A stretch of DNA of 64,000 bases, taken from positions 310,001-374,000 of the forward strand of contig NZ_CP033878.1 of the NCBI RefSeq assembly GCF_009690625.1, read 5' to 3'. Source of the stretch: Halorhabdus sp. CBA1104. Lineage in GTDB: Archaea > Halobacteriota > Halobacteria > Halobacteriales > Haloarculaceae. Positions within the stretch are counted from its first letter, which is position 1. Each line of letters starts with the position of its first letter. Shown piece by piece: positions 25,396 to 34,127 of this stretch. Both the position numbers and the translations under genes were made by a program. A model generated the notes under the pieces. The model did not search any database. It had not been told where the DNA came from and saw only the letters and a program-made list of their open reading frames with translations.

Positions 25396-25632
25396 TCAGC
25401 GGTCGATGTGGACCGGGATCCACCACACCCGCGACCGCCCACCCACTTTCTTGCTCGTGATATCCGTCGACGCTTCGAGGTCGTGCAGTTTGTTCAGTGC
25501 CGTCCGACGAGAACACCCAAGCGCCTCGGCCACCTCGCTTGCGGTCAGTGGCTCGGCGTAGTCGTCCCGGTCTTTGAACACCGCTGTTACGTCCTCGACG
25601 GCGTACTCCGTTTCGCGGCCTGATCCACTCAT
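25396..25632 (-). CDS. Small winged-helix DNA-binding protein
   Basis: A 78-aa protein, MSGSGRETEYAVEDVTAVFK at the start. LTASEVAEALGCSRRTALNKLHDLE (about residues 29-53) is a clear HTH, and SKKVGGRSRVWWIPVHI a C-terminal wing. Such single-domain wHTH proteins are numerous in haloarchaea; the target is unknown. It converges with the HTH-ThiN gene. Confidence 0.78.
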   Translation of the reverse strand: MSGSGRETEYAVEDVTAVFKDRDDYAEPLTASEVAEALGCSRRTALNKLHDLEASTDITSKKVGGRSRVWWIPVHIDR

Positions 25633-25992
25633 ACGGTCCGATAGGACGGCCGCCTACTTAATTTCTCACGTAGGAACTGTCCGTCTGGACAGATGTCTAC
25701 CGGTCTCAGCCGACCGCATCACTGGGTCGCCACGGTCTTGACCGCCTCGAGACGCTTGTGACTCCTCCTGTTCACAACGGCGGCATGTGCGATGCGGGCG
25801 ACGGATAGTCCAGAGAGAATCGGAGCGACGGAGGTATCGACCCGGCCGAAACGACTAGAACGCTCTCTCACGGTTTCCCCTCCTTGGGCCATCTGGCGGT
25901 GGCTACGGAGCGCTGACAGCCACGACGGGAGACGAAAACAGGGGGCGAGCCCGAACACTCACAGTCCTCGACAGAGTACCTCAGCGAAACAC
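25633..25992. other. 360-bp gap without a supported gene
   Basis: No ORF with protein-like composition, no tRNA and no strong palindrome seen. It presumably contains the promoter of the minus-strand wHTH gene and the upstream region of the following pseudogene. Confidence 0.5.
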
Positions 25993-26593
25993 ATGGATCG
26001 TCGTCGCGGTCTCGTCATCGTCGTCACTGTGTTCGGTCTAATCGCCCTGACGCTGGCTGCAGCGACGCTGACGGATCCGACAGTCAACACCGGTGGTGGG
26101 GGGAATTCGGTTTCAGCGGTAACGGGACGGGCGGATTGTTCTCGGGGGCGGACAACCAATCGTCGGTCGATGTCGTCGTTCCGCCGGGTGTCCTGCCAGT
26201 GTTTCAGGTCTTGGCCGTTGCATTGACCCTGCTCGCGGTCGTCGTCGCCTTTCGAACGTTCTCCTGGAGTGACCTCGCCCGCGTCATACTCGCGGTGATA
26301 GCTGTGCTGTTCGGCTGGCTGTTGGTGACGTTGCTGGAGTTGCTTGCCGGCTCTTTTGAGCGGAGTGGCGGAGTACGGCCGGCCGGCATTTGTTTTCCTG
26401 GCTGCCCTGGCGGTCTTCTTCGTCCCCAGTCTGGGCGAGCAACTGTCGACCAGTCATCTGGCGGTCATCGTCATCGGGCAATCGTTCTGTTCCGGGCCGC
26501 CCCGGCCATCGGGCTGGCTGGCCCCAACTCGTCGGCACACTGCTGCTGTTGTTGATCGGTGCCGGGTTCATCATCTCCTCACTTCGTCTTTGA
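25993..26593 (+). pseudogene. Frameshifted membrane protein (N-terminal relative of the DUF4129-operon proteins)
   Basis: The coding signal runs through three frames. Frame 1 from ATG 25993 (RRRGLVIVVTVFGLIALTLA, TM1) continues in another frame after the G6 run at 26098-26103 (GFSGNGTGGLFSGADNQSSV, then helices LPVFQVLAVALTLLAVVVAF and ILAVIAVLFGWLLVTLLELL). It shifts again near 26354 (PAFVFLAALAVFFVPSLGEQ) and near 26500 (WPQLVGTLLLLLIGAGFIIS). One missing G explains the first shift; the other two are opposite in sign. The order of signal, linker and helices resembles the intact next gene, suggesting a decayed paralogue. Confidence 0.65.
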
Positions 26594-26677
26594 TCGGTCC
26601 TGACGTGTCGGCGGTGACTTCGACACTTTTTCTACGGTACCGCCGGACGGTCAGACAGTGTTAACGGGTGTCAATCG

Positions 26678-27616
26678 GTGAGACGAAACCGCCAGCGCGT
26701 CCTCGTCGGTGTGACAGTCATTTTGGCCGTGCTTGCGACTGTTATCGTTGCGGCGGCGGTCGTTCCGACCCAGACCGCAGAGCGTCAACCTGGTAACGGG
26801 TCGGGTGGCGTATCCCTCGACCAGCCGTCTCAGGAGCCCAACGAGTTCGACATCACGGTCGATATCCCGCCACTGGTTCGGCCCATCGCCGTGGCGCTGC
26901 TTGTCGGGTTCACCGCCGTTGGGCTGTTCGTGCGGATACAGACCCTTACGCTCAAGGGCGTCGTGACATCGCTTTTGGCGGCTGGGGTCGTTTTTGCCGT
27001 CCTCCAACTCATCGACCTCTCGTTGCGCTTTCCGGGGTCGGGCCGCCAGCCCCAGAACGTCACGAATGGCACTGGTCCGGGCGGGTCGGGATCGGTCAAT
27101 CCCGTCGCTCCGGGCGTCGATGTGCCGATCGTGGCGCTGGGGGGGATCGCGGTCGTTCTCCTCGGGGCAGTGGCACTGCTGGTCCTCTCTAGTGGGCGGT
27201 CGGAGTCGACCGAAGCGGCGTCCGTCGACGACCAGGCGTCGGTCGATGAGCTGGACGCCGTCGGATCGGCTGCCGGCCGGGCGGCGTCGCGCTTGGCAGC
27301 CGGTGTCGATTCGACGAATGCCATCTATCGTGCTTGGGCTGAGATGGCCGACGCCCTCGCAGTGTCGGAGCCGGAAACGACGACCCCGGGCGAGTTCGCG
27401 GAGGCGGCGATCCAGGCTGGCATGGATCCCGACGACGTGCAGGAACTCACACGTCTCTTCGAGGCCGTCCGATACGGTAACGTGCCGCCCTCGCCCGATC
27501 GGGTCGAGCGCGCCGAGGATGCGCTCCGACGGATCGAAGCCGCGTACGCTACGCCAGAGAGGTCTGGCCAGCGGACGAGTCCCGACGAGACTGGCCCACA
27601 GGAGGAGCGACGATGA
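26678..27616 (+). CDS. DUF4129-domain membrane protein
   Basis: A 312-aa protein starting GTG 26678. TM helices lie at about residues 8-30, 68-86, 92-112 and 150-172, with low-complexity extracytoplasmic Gly/Asn/Pro linkers between. The cytoplasmic C-terminal DUF4129 domain (about 210-265) contains AIYRAWAEMADALAVSEPET and TPGEFAEAAIQAGMDPDDVQ. This family accompanies MoxR, DUF58 and transglutaminase genes. Its stop overlaps the DUF58 start (ATGA), showing operon coupling. Confidence 0.85.
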   Translation: MRRNRQRVLVGVTVILAVLATVIVAAAVVPTQTAERQPGNGSGGVSLDQPSQEPNEFDITVDIPPLVRPIAVALLVGFTAVGLFVRIQTLTLKGVVTSLLAAGVVFAVLQLIDLSLRFPGSGRQPQNVTNGTGPGGSGSVNPVAPGVDVPIVALGGIAVVLLGAVALLVLSSGRSESTEAASVDDQASVDELDAVGSAAGRAASRLAAGVDSTNAIYRAWAEMADALAVSEPETTTPGEFAEAAIQAGMDPDDVQELTRLFEAVRYGNVPPSPDRVERAEDALRRIEAAYATPERSGQRTSPDETGPQEERR

Positions 27617-29595
27617 CCGGGCAGCGAGACATGCTATCTGACGCCGCCGAAGCACCCACCGTAGCGAGTGACGACGAAACCGAACAGCGTATCGAGTCGC
27701 TTCTCTCTCCGGTGATCGGTGCGATCGGGACTCTCCTCGTCGGCGTTGGGTTAGTCGTCGTCTGGAATCCGTCGCTCGTCGAGATCTCGATCGAATACCT
27801 GGCCGTCTACGTGATCTCGGTGGTCGCGGTCATCGCGGGCATCTGGTACAGCTATCGCCGGATCGTCTCCTCGGTGTCGGAATCGACGCCTCCGACTGTC
27901 GAAGCCCGCTCGACGACGTCGGTTCCGGGGTCGACGTTCGATCGGCTCCTTGGCGGGCCATTTCCGACACAGGCCGATCGAATCAAGGCCCGCCGGCGCG
28001 TTTCGAAACGCCTCCGGCGGGTGACGACCGACGTCCTCGATTCGACCAGTGCCGATCGTGCTGTGGGCTCGATCGAGGCGGCCCTCGCCGACGGGACCTG
28101 GAGCGACGACCCGGTGGCCGGGGACTTTTTCGCCGAACAGACCGGCGATCGCACTCTGCGTGACCGTCTCGAGACCGTCCGTCTCGCTCCACACAATCCC
28201 TTTGTTCTCGGCGTCGAGCGAGTCGTCGGGGACTTGGCGGACCGCTACCTGCCCGAGCGAACGACAGACGGGTTCGACTCCCCCGAGACGGCCCCACACA
28301 CGCGGCGCCCTTCGACGTTCGGTACCGTTCGCTCGACGGGGCGGTGGCGCGGGTTGGGTGCTGTCGCGTTGCTCGCGATTGGGCTCGGAGCCGGCCTGGG
28401 CAAGCCGGGATTGTTGCTGGTTGCCGGGCCGTTGTTGCTCGTCGTCGGCTACGCGGCCATGGATGTCGAGCCTCCACAATCGATCACTGTCGAGCGGACG
28501 ATCGAACCGACCGATCCCGACCCCGGCCAACGCGTTCAGGTCCGCGTTACCGTTCACAACGATTCCGGGCGGTGGGTCCCGGATCTCCGGATCGTCGATG
28601 GCGTCCCGGCCGGGATGACCGTCGTCGAGGGCTCACCACGACACGGCACCGTCTTGCGTCCGGGGGCCTCCACGTGGTTCGAGTACTCAGTGCAGGCTGC
28701 GCGTGGCCCGCATACCTTCGAGTCGCCCTATACGATCACGCACAACCTCTCGGGCTCGATCGAACGCACGTTTCGGACGGCGACCGAGGGCGATCGAACC
28801 GTCACCTACGGGCTCCGGCCGGATTTCGAGGCGACGGTTCCGCTCCGCCAACAGGCTTCGAGTCACGTCGGTCGCGTCCTGACAGACGTCGGTGGGAGTG
28901 GGCTCGAGTTCCATTCCGTTCGGGAGTATCGTGCCGGTGATCCCCTTTCGCGCATCGACTGGAACCGGGCCGCCCAAGGACAGGGACTCGCGACGCTGCA
29001 GTTCCGCGAGGAACGCTCGGCGACGGTCGTGTTGCTGATCGATACGCGCGCCGCCGCCTACGTCGCTCCCGACGAGCAAGCGCCATCCGCCGTCGATCGG
29101 AGTGTTCAGGCGGCCGCGAAAGTGTTTCGGGCCTTGCTGAATGCCGACGACCGGGTTGGATTGGCTGCCCTGTCTCCCCGGGGGTGTTGGCTGTCCCCGG
29201 GCGCCGGGCACGTCCACTGGGCACGGGCAGAGACGGTACTCACCGATGACCCGGCGTTTTCGACCCAGCCACCGACCCAGGCGTTTCACCCACACGTCCG
29301 GCTGCCGAAACTCCGCAAGCGCCTCCCCGCTGACGCTCAGATCGTCATGTTCTCGCCCCTCTGTGACGAGGAGAGTACCGCGGTCGCACGCCAGTTACAG
29401 GCCCAGGGCTATCCGATGACAGTGATCAGCCCGGATCCGACGAGCGACGGGACCGCCGGCCAGACCGTCGGGCGCATCGAACGAACGCTTCGCCTTTCGA
29501 CCCTCCGGAAGACGGATGCCCGCGTCGTCGACTGGCAGCCAGCGGAGCCACTGCCACTGGCGTTTGACCGTGCCCAACGGCGGTGGTCGCGATGA
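27613..29595 (+). CDS. DUF58 (von Willebrand-like) membrane protein
   Basis: A 660-aa protein. TM helices lie at about residues 33-52 and 57-76, and another pair near 245-285. A beta-rich extracytoplasmic-like region follows. The DUF58 core (about 420-480) has GLEFHSVREYRAGDPLSRID, RIDWNRAAQ and VVLLIDTRAA, i.e. a VWA-like fold. DUF58 proteins work with MoxR AAA+ ATPases, probably as chaperone/assembly modules, but the client is unknown. It is coupled by 4-nt overlaps to the genes on both sides. Confidence 0.88.
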   Translation: MTGQRDMLSDAAEAPTVASDDETEQRIESLLSPVIGAIGTLLVGVGLVVVWNPSLVEISIEYLAVYVISVVAVIAGIWYSYRRIVSSVSESTPPTVEARSTTSVPGSTFDRLLGGPFPTQADRIKARRRVSKRLRRVTTDVLDSTSADRAVGSIEAALADGTWSDDPVAGDFFAEQTGDRTLRDRLETVRLAPHNPFVLGVERVVGDLADRYLPERTTDGFDSPETAPHTRRPSTFGTVRSTGRWRGLGAVALLAIGLGAGLGKPGLLLVAGPLLLVVGYAAMDVEPPQSITVERTIEPTDPDPGQRVQVRVTVHNDSGRWVPDLRIVDGVPAGMTVVEGSPRHGTVLRPGASTWFEYSVQAARGPHTFESPYTITHNLSGSIERTFRTATEGDRTVTYGLRPDFEATVPLRQQASSHVGRVLTDVGGSGLEFHSVREYRAGDPLSRIDWNRAAQGQGLATLQFREERSATVVLLIDTRAAAYVAPDEQAPSAVDRSVQAAAKVFRALLNADDRVGLAALSPRGCWLSPGAGHVHWARAETVLTDDPAFSTQPPTQAFHPHVRLPKLRKRLPADAQIVMFSPLCDEESTAVARQLQAQGYPMTVISPDPTSDGTAGQTVGRIERTLRLSTLRKTDARVVDWQPAEPLPLAFDRAQRRWSR

Positions 29596-30089
29596 GTCGA
29601 GCCGCTGGGCCCTCGCGGTTCGGCGTGGCGATGACACTCCTGCCAGCCGTGGTCTGTCTGGTATCGATATCGGGCAACGGCGCGGGCTTCGTCCTCGCTA
29701 TCGCCGGGACGCTCGGAGCCCTCGTGGGGGTCGAACGCGGGCGTCGACTCGTCCTCGGTGTCGGTGTAGCCGGACTCTTCGCTTCGGTTCTGGTCGCTGG
29801 CGTCGCGGGCTATGACCCCACACTCGTTGCCGTCGCCGGAAGTGGCGCCGTGTTGACGTGGGATATCGCCGAGCACGCGATCGGCATTGCCAGACAACTG
29901 GGTACCGGCCCCGACCGCCGTCGCCTCTTGCTTGCACACACTGTCGGGAGTACGATCGTGGCTGTTGGCGCACTCGCGGTCGTCCTGGTCGGCTTTTCCG
30001 TGACACCGCGGGACTTGCCACTGGTTGCGGTCGTGTTACTACTCGCTGGATTGCTCGCGCTCGTTCCGGCACTCAAAATCGGGAGATAG
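29592..30089 (+). CDS. Small polytopic membrane protein (DUF7519-like)
   Basis: A 165-aa hydrophobic protein with about five predicted helices (for example FVLAIAGTLGALVGV, LVLGVGVAGLFASVLVAGVA, STIVAVGALAVVLVGF, PLVAVVLLLAGLLALVPALK). It is the third gene of the DUF4129-DUF58 operon, where haloarchaea usually encode a protein of this kind. Start ATG 29592 overlaps the DUF58 stop; TTG/GTG starts upstream are less likely. Function unknown. Confidence 0.78.
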   Translation: MSRAAGPSRFGVAMTLLPAVVCLVSISGNGAGFVLAIAGTLGALVGVERGRRLVLGVGVAGLFASVLVAGVAGYDPTLVAVAGSGAVLTWDIAEHAIGIARQLGTGPDRRRLLLAHTVGSTIVAVGALAVVLVGFSVTPRDLPLVAVVLLLAGLLALVPALKIGR

Positions 30090-30138
30090 GCGAGTGCGGT
30101 CGCCTCCGCCCAGACGACGCGGCTCTCTTGGCGTGTTC

Positions 30139-31086
30139 TCAGACCGTCGGGACGGGGGTGTCTTCGAGGACGTAATCGACGACGGCGGATTTGGCGATGT
30201 CGTCGACGCGTGCGTCGGGGGTCAATACGATGCGATGAGCGAGTGCCGGCTGGGCGACGCGTTTGACGTCGTCCGGCGTGACGTATTCCCGGCCGACCAG
30301 GGCCGCCCGCGCCCGGCTCATCTCCAGTAGCCGCTGACTCCCACGCGGGGAGACACCGACCTCGACGTGGCGGTGGTCACGCGTCGCTCGCGTGATCTGG
30401 ACCATGTACCCCAGCAGGTCTGGTTCGACGCGAACGGACTCGGGAGCCGCCCGAAGCGCCTGGACTTGTGCGGGGTCGAGGACCGTCTCGACGGACGGAC
30501 TCTGTTGGTCACGATCGAGACGCCGCTGGAGGAGTTCTCTCTCGCCGTCTGCCTCTGGGTAGCCCATCGTCGTCTTGATCGCGAAGCGATCGACCTGTGC
30601 TTCGGGCAACTCGAAGGTCCCCTCCATATCGACGGGGTTCTGGGTCGCGATCACGAAAAACGGCTCCGGGAGCTCGTGGGTTTCGCCGTCGACGGTTACT
30701 TGGCCTTCTTCCATGGCTTCTAGCAGTGCGCTCTGCGTTTTCGGCGGTGCGCGGTTGATCTCGTCGGCAAGGACAACGTGGGCAAAGATCGGGCCGTCGC
30801 TGAACTCGAAGGTCCGGTCGCGCTCGTTGTAGACGTGGGTACCGGTGACGTCGGCTGGGAGCAGATCCGGTGTGAACTGGATGCGTGAAAACGAGACGCC
30901 AAGCGTTTCGGCGAGCATCCTGGCAGTCAGTGTCTTGCCCGTTCCGGGGACGTCTTCGAGCAGGACGTGGCCGCGCCCGAGCACGCCAACGAGGACTGTT
31001 TCGAGAAACTCGCGGTCGGTGATCACTGCCGATTCGATCTCGTCGAGAAGTCTATTGCAGGTCTTACTCGCCTCGGAAACGTCCAT
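30139..31086 (-). CDS. MoxR-family AAA+ ATPase
   Basis: A 315-aa ATPase. Walker A is LLEDVPGTGKTLTARM (about residues 42-57), Walker B VVLADEINRAPPKTQSALLE (about 105-124), sensor 1 FFVIATQNPVDMEGTFELPE, with the MoxR-typical EAQVDRF and VSPRGSQRLL. It is thought to act with DUF58/VWA proteins in complex maturation. Unusually it is convergent with the DUF58 operon (50-bp gap) instead of leading it. Start ATG 31086; a longer upstream frame runs into the tRNA-Ser. Confidence 0.93.
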   Translation of the reverse strand: MDVSEASKTCNRLLDEIESAVITDREFLETVLVGVLGRGHVLLEDVPGTGKTLTARMLAETLGVSFSRIQFTPDLLPADVTGTHVYNERDRTFEFSDGPIFAHVVLADEINRAPPKTQSALLEAMEEGQVTVDGETHELPEPFFVIATQNPVDMEGTFELPEAQVDRFAIKTTMGYPEADGERELLQRRLDRDQQSPSVETVLDPAQVQALRAAPESVRVEPDLLGYMVQITRATRDHRHVEVGVSPRGSQRLLEMSRARAALVGREYVTPDDVKRVAQPALAHRIVLTPDARVDDIAKSAVVDYVLEDTPVPTV

Positions 31087-31178
31087 GTCCCGGCTCTCTG
31101 TTGGGCGTAACTTAGTGATATCGGGACCGAACTGGGATCGAAACGGATAAACACGACAGCAGTGTACCCGACATTGTT

Positions 31179-31263
31179 GCCGAGGTAGCCTAGCCTGGCC
31201 AAGGCGCCTGCCTCGAGAGCAGGTGTCCTCTCGGACTCGAGAGTTCAAATCTCTCCCTCGGCG
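31179..31263 (+). tRNA. tRNA-Ser (CGA)
   Basis: An 85-nt class II tRNA. The acceptor GCCGAGG (31179-31185) pairs with CCTCGGC (31256-31262), discriminator G. The anticodon arm CCTGC-CTCGAGA-GCAGG gives CGA. The long variable arm is GTCCTCTCGGACTC, and the T arm GAGAG-TTCAAAT-CTCTC. No intron, no encoded CCA. The 3' end is duplicated 113 bp downstream. Confidence 0.96.
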
Positions 31264-31317
31264 CTTCTACTTCCGAACGGACGTGAGGAAGTTGTACAAC
31301 GCGGGAGTTTGAACGTT

Positions 31318-31351
31318 GCAAGACGCGCGCAGCGAAGCGAGCACGTCTTGC
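31318..31351. repeat. Inverted repeat between the two tRNA-Ser 3' ends
   Basis: GCAAGACG (31318-31325) and CGTCTTGC (31344-31351) with an 18-nt GC-rich loop. A separate 10-bp palindrome GTTGTACAAC lies at 31291-31300. Possible integration-remnant structure. Confidence 0.4.
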
Positions 31352-31353
31352 TG

Positions 31354-31378
31354 GAGTTCAAATCTCCCCCTCGGCGCT
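31354..31378 (+). repeat. Duplicated 3' end of tRNA-Ser (att-like remnant)
   Basis: This 25-bp segment repeats 31241-31265 (T arm, acceptor strand and two bases beyond) with one mismatch, a T to C in the T stem. The copies are 113 bp apart with no gene between. This is the footprint expected after an element integrated at the tRNA and was lost or deleted. A further inverted fragment (gagatttgaacc, 31445-31456) lies downstream. Confidence 0.7.
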
Positions 31379-31543
31379 CTCTGAACTCGCCCCGTGAGCA
31401 GAGTGCTCGCTCTCGTCGTCTGATTCCTGTGTCGCGGTGATGTGAGATTTGAACCAGCGAATCGAGCACAGCGAGAGTCACGCTGTGCAACTCTCTTGGC
31501 ACTTTTTGGCGACGAACGACGGCCACCGCGAGCCGGCCTTCCG

Positions 31544-33400
31544 TTACGCCAGCAGGAACAGGATGAAGCTGAGTGCCATCACTGCGAGGATGAACGCCCC
31601 CGCCATCGCACCACCCAGCGAGACGACCGCGTTCGCGGTGCTGGCCAGTGTTTCGGTTCGGTCGTTACCAAAGACCGTTACTTCGGCCTGTTCGCTCTCC
31701 ATCCCGGCCTCGACCGGTTCGAGATCGTCGATGGCCTCGGCGACGAGGTTGTCAATCAATTCGAGTACCTTCGCTTTCTCGATCGCGTCGCCGACCTGGT
31801 TTTCGGCCTCGACAGTGTTGACGATGTGTGTGTCCGACGTCATCACTTCAAGGAGATCCACCGAGTCGATCGTCTCGACGATCTCCTCACGCAGCCCGGG
31901 CTCCATGTTGTTCCCGTCGATCAGGACGTAGGCCGTCGTCTGTCCGTCGACGTCGATGACCGCGACGCGAGCGCCGAGTGGACCGATCCCGTCTTGGGGT
32001 TCCCAGGGGGTTTCGTCCCAGGCTGTGCCAAGCCGGAGCGGCCCCTGGTCGGCGGCTGCGAGCCGTTCGCCCAGCCGATCGGCCCCGTGGATCAACTCGA
32101 AGGAGCGCTCGCCGCCGGGGACGACGTGGCCAAGGTTGGGGCCTTCGAGACCGTTGTTGCAGTTGTGGGCGTCGGCGAGCATCACGTCTTCGAGGTGGCC
32201 GGCTCGCGCTTCCGCCCGGGCGGACAGGCCCACCGCGTACTCGATGTCGTCGGCGAAAGCGGGCGAGAACGTGACCGTTGTAAAGGCATCGTCACCGAAC
32301 GCATGCCCGGTCAGCGTGGCTTCCCCTTCCTGGAGGCGCTGGCCCTGGGTCGCCGTCTCGCTGTATTCGATCCGATCGTGGGCTGTTGTCGCCGCTTCCA
32401 GAATCGAGTCGACTTCCCCCTCGGTGACGAGGTTGAAGTCGTGACCGGCGGTTGCGTGTGGCGGAAAGCCCAGACCGTCGGCCTCGTTCGCGATTCGCTC
32501 TGGGAGGTTCCCGCCACCGATATCACCCATTGGCCCAGGGTGAATCATCGGGAGGACGAACCGCGCTTTCTCGTCTCCATCGGGCCGACGGAACGAAAGT
32601 ACCGTCACCGGGACGAGCGCGTCTTCTCCGATTTCCTCGAAGAAGCTTTCGAGTTCCTGGGATCCCTCCGCGATATGGCCGATAAACCCCTGCAAGAAAT
32701 CCAGCGCGCTGACGCCCAGGCTTCGCCGCCAGGGCTGATCGATAACCACGAGGAACAGCCACACGGCGAACCCATAGAACCCACAGAGCAGCCCAAGTAG
32801 CACGAAGTCACTGGGGAGGACGACCAGCAGCTCCGGGGGTGCCTGCTCCGGCCGTGAGAGGAACGACCTGGCGAGCGGGCCACCGACTTCGAGATAGCGC
32901 ATCGTCCCGCTGTAGACGAACAACAGAGCGGCCGCCACGACGGTCTGGATGCTGGCAGGAACCATCGCCACCAGGAGGCGGTGGCGCGAGACCGCCATGA
33001 CGATCAACAGGCGCACGGCGAAGACCGCCGCTAGCGCGAACAGCAGCGCGTCGAAGACGAAGATCTGTCCTAGCGGAGTCAGGACGGTCGCGATGCTCGC
33101 GGCCGTCAAAATGGCTATCACGAGCAACTCACAGCCGAGGGCGAGCAGTGACGCCCGATTGGGCGTCAGTTGGCCACCGAACGCCCGATCGATGTAGGGC
33201 GTAAAGACGCCGGCGGCCAGCGTCGGAAGTCCGATGTAGAACACTCCTTCCCAGGCGTTTTCGAGGAGGTATCGCGAATCGAAGGCCGCGAGTCCAGCGA
33301 TGGCGGCCAGTAGCAGCGCGAAGCTGATACTCGAGTACCACCGCGGCGCGCGAAAGATATAGCGGGAGAGCTGGGCGAGATCACCCTGCGTTGCCGTCAT
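31544..33400 (-). CDS. DUF2070 multi-pass membrane protein
   Basis: A 618-aa archaeal protein. The N-terminal half has six to seven TM helices (for example SISFALLLAAIAGLAAF, LLVIAILTAASIATVL, FVLLGLLCGFYGFAVWLFLV). A soluble, conserved domain of about 350 aa follows, containing FVLPMIHPGPMGDIGGGNLP, LADAHNCNNG and MTSDTHIVNT, with His/Asp residues that look metal-binding. One C-terminal helix ends the protein. DUF2070 is archaea-specific and uncharacterised. Gly-Pro-His-rich motifs suggest a hydrolase-like active site, but this is inference. Confidence 0.9.
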   Translation of the reverse strand: MTATQGDLAQLSRYIFRAPRWYSSISFALLLAAIAGLAAFDSRYLLENAWEGVFYIGLPTLAAGVFTPYIDRAFGGQLTPNRASLLALGCELLVIAILTAASIATVLTPLGQIFVFDALLFALAAVFAVRLLIVMAVSRHRLLVAMVPASIQTVVAAALLFVYSGTMRYLEVGGPLARSFLSRPEQAPPELLVVLPSDFVLLGLLCGFYGFAVWLFLVVIDQPWRRSLGVSALDFLQGFIGHIAEGSQELESFFEEIGEDALVPVTVLSFRRPDGDEKARFVLPMIHPGPMGDIGGGNLPERIANEADGLGFPPHATAGHDFNLVTEGEVDSILEAATTAHDRIEYSETATQGQRLQEGEATLTGHAFGDDAFTTVTFSPAFADDIEYAVGLSARAEARAGHLEDVMLADAHNCNNGLEGPNLGHVVPGGERSFELIHGADRLGERLAAADQGPLRLGTAWDETPWEPQDGIGPLGARVAVIDVDGQTTAYVLIDGNNMEPGLREEIVETIDSVDLLEVMTSDTHIVNTVEAENQVGDAIEKAKVLELIDNLVAEAIDDLEPVEAGMESEQAEVTVFGNDRTETLASTANAVVSLGGAMAGAFILAVMALSFILFLLA

Positions 33401-33464
33401 TGCTACGAGTGGGATGCCCGATCCGCTTAAAAGTATCTACCCGTGTACGCCACTTGTGTCTGTC

Positions 33465-34013
33465 TCACTCACACAGGGCCAGGAAATTCTCGAAGACTTC
33501 CTGGCCGCGTTCGGTGTGTGCGACCTCGGGGTGCCACTGGACGCCGTACAGATCGCGGTCCGTGTCGCTCATCGCTTCGACGCCACAGACTCCAGAGGTA
33601 GCCGTCCGCTCAAAACCAGTCGGCACGTCTTTGACCTCGTCAGCGTGGCTGGCCCACACGCGTGTTTCCGGCGCCAGTGACCCGACAAGTGGGTCCGCGT
33701 CGTCGAGAATCTCGACCGTGACGTCGGCGTAGCCACCGTATTCGCCCGAGTCGACACGGCCATCGAGTTCCCTCGCCAGAATCTGCATACCGAGACAGAT
33801 CCCGAAGATCGGCACGTCGAGATCCAGATAGGCCGGGCAGTTGCCGATACGATCCATCGACGGGCCACCCGAGAGTACGAGACCGTCACCGTCGATCTCT
33901 TCGGGTGGGGTCGTATTGTCCACGAGATCGACTTCGACGCCCAGATCGCGCAGGGCACGCTGTTCGAGATGCGTAAACTGGCCGTGATTGTCGATGACGT
34001 CGATGCGAGTCAT
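33465..34013 (-). CDS. guaAA: GMP synthase, glutamine amidotransferase subunit
   Basis: A 182-aa class I glutamine amidotransferase. In archaea it is separate from the ATP-pyrophosphatase subunit of GMP synthetase and supplies ammonia for XMP to GMP. The nucleophile elbow FGICLGMQIL carries the catalytic Cys (about residue 78). The His-Glu pair is in YGVQWHPEVAH, and the oxyanion-loop LVLSGGPSMD is present. Start ATG 34013 (MTRIDVIDNHGQF) matches the family. The synthetase subunit is not in the window. Confidence 0.93.
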   Translation of the reverse strand: MTRIDVIDNHGQFTHLEQRALRDLGVEVDLVDNTTPPEEIDGDGLVLSGGPSMDRIGNCPAYLDLDVPIFGICLGMQILARELDGRVDSGEYGGYADVTVEILDDADPLVGSLAPETRVWASHADEVKDVPTGFERTATSGVCGVEAMSDTDRDLYGVQWHPEVAHTERGQEVFENFLALCE

Positions 34014-34127
34014 GGGGAGCGATAGCGCCCTTCCGGATAAATATCCCCGGAAACATCTCTGAGAGGGCCACCGAGAAGCGAGCGCCACGGCTCTTGTCCG
34101 TCCGATCGCTGTTGGATCTCGTGGGTG

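Noticed and set aside
31442-32800. 452-codon plus-strand frame over DUF2070
   Set aside because: Complementary shadow of a well-supported gene; composition typical of antisense frames in acidic halophile genes.
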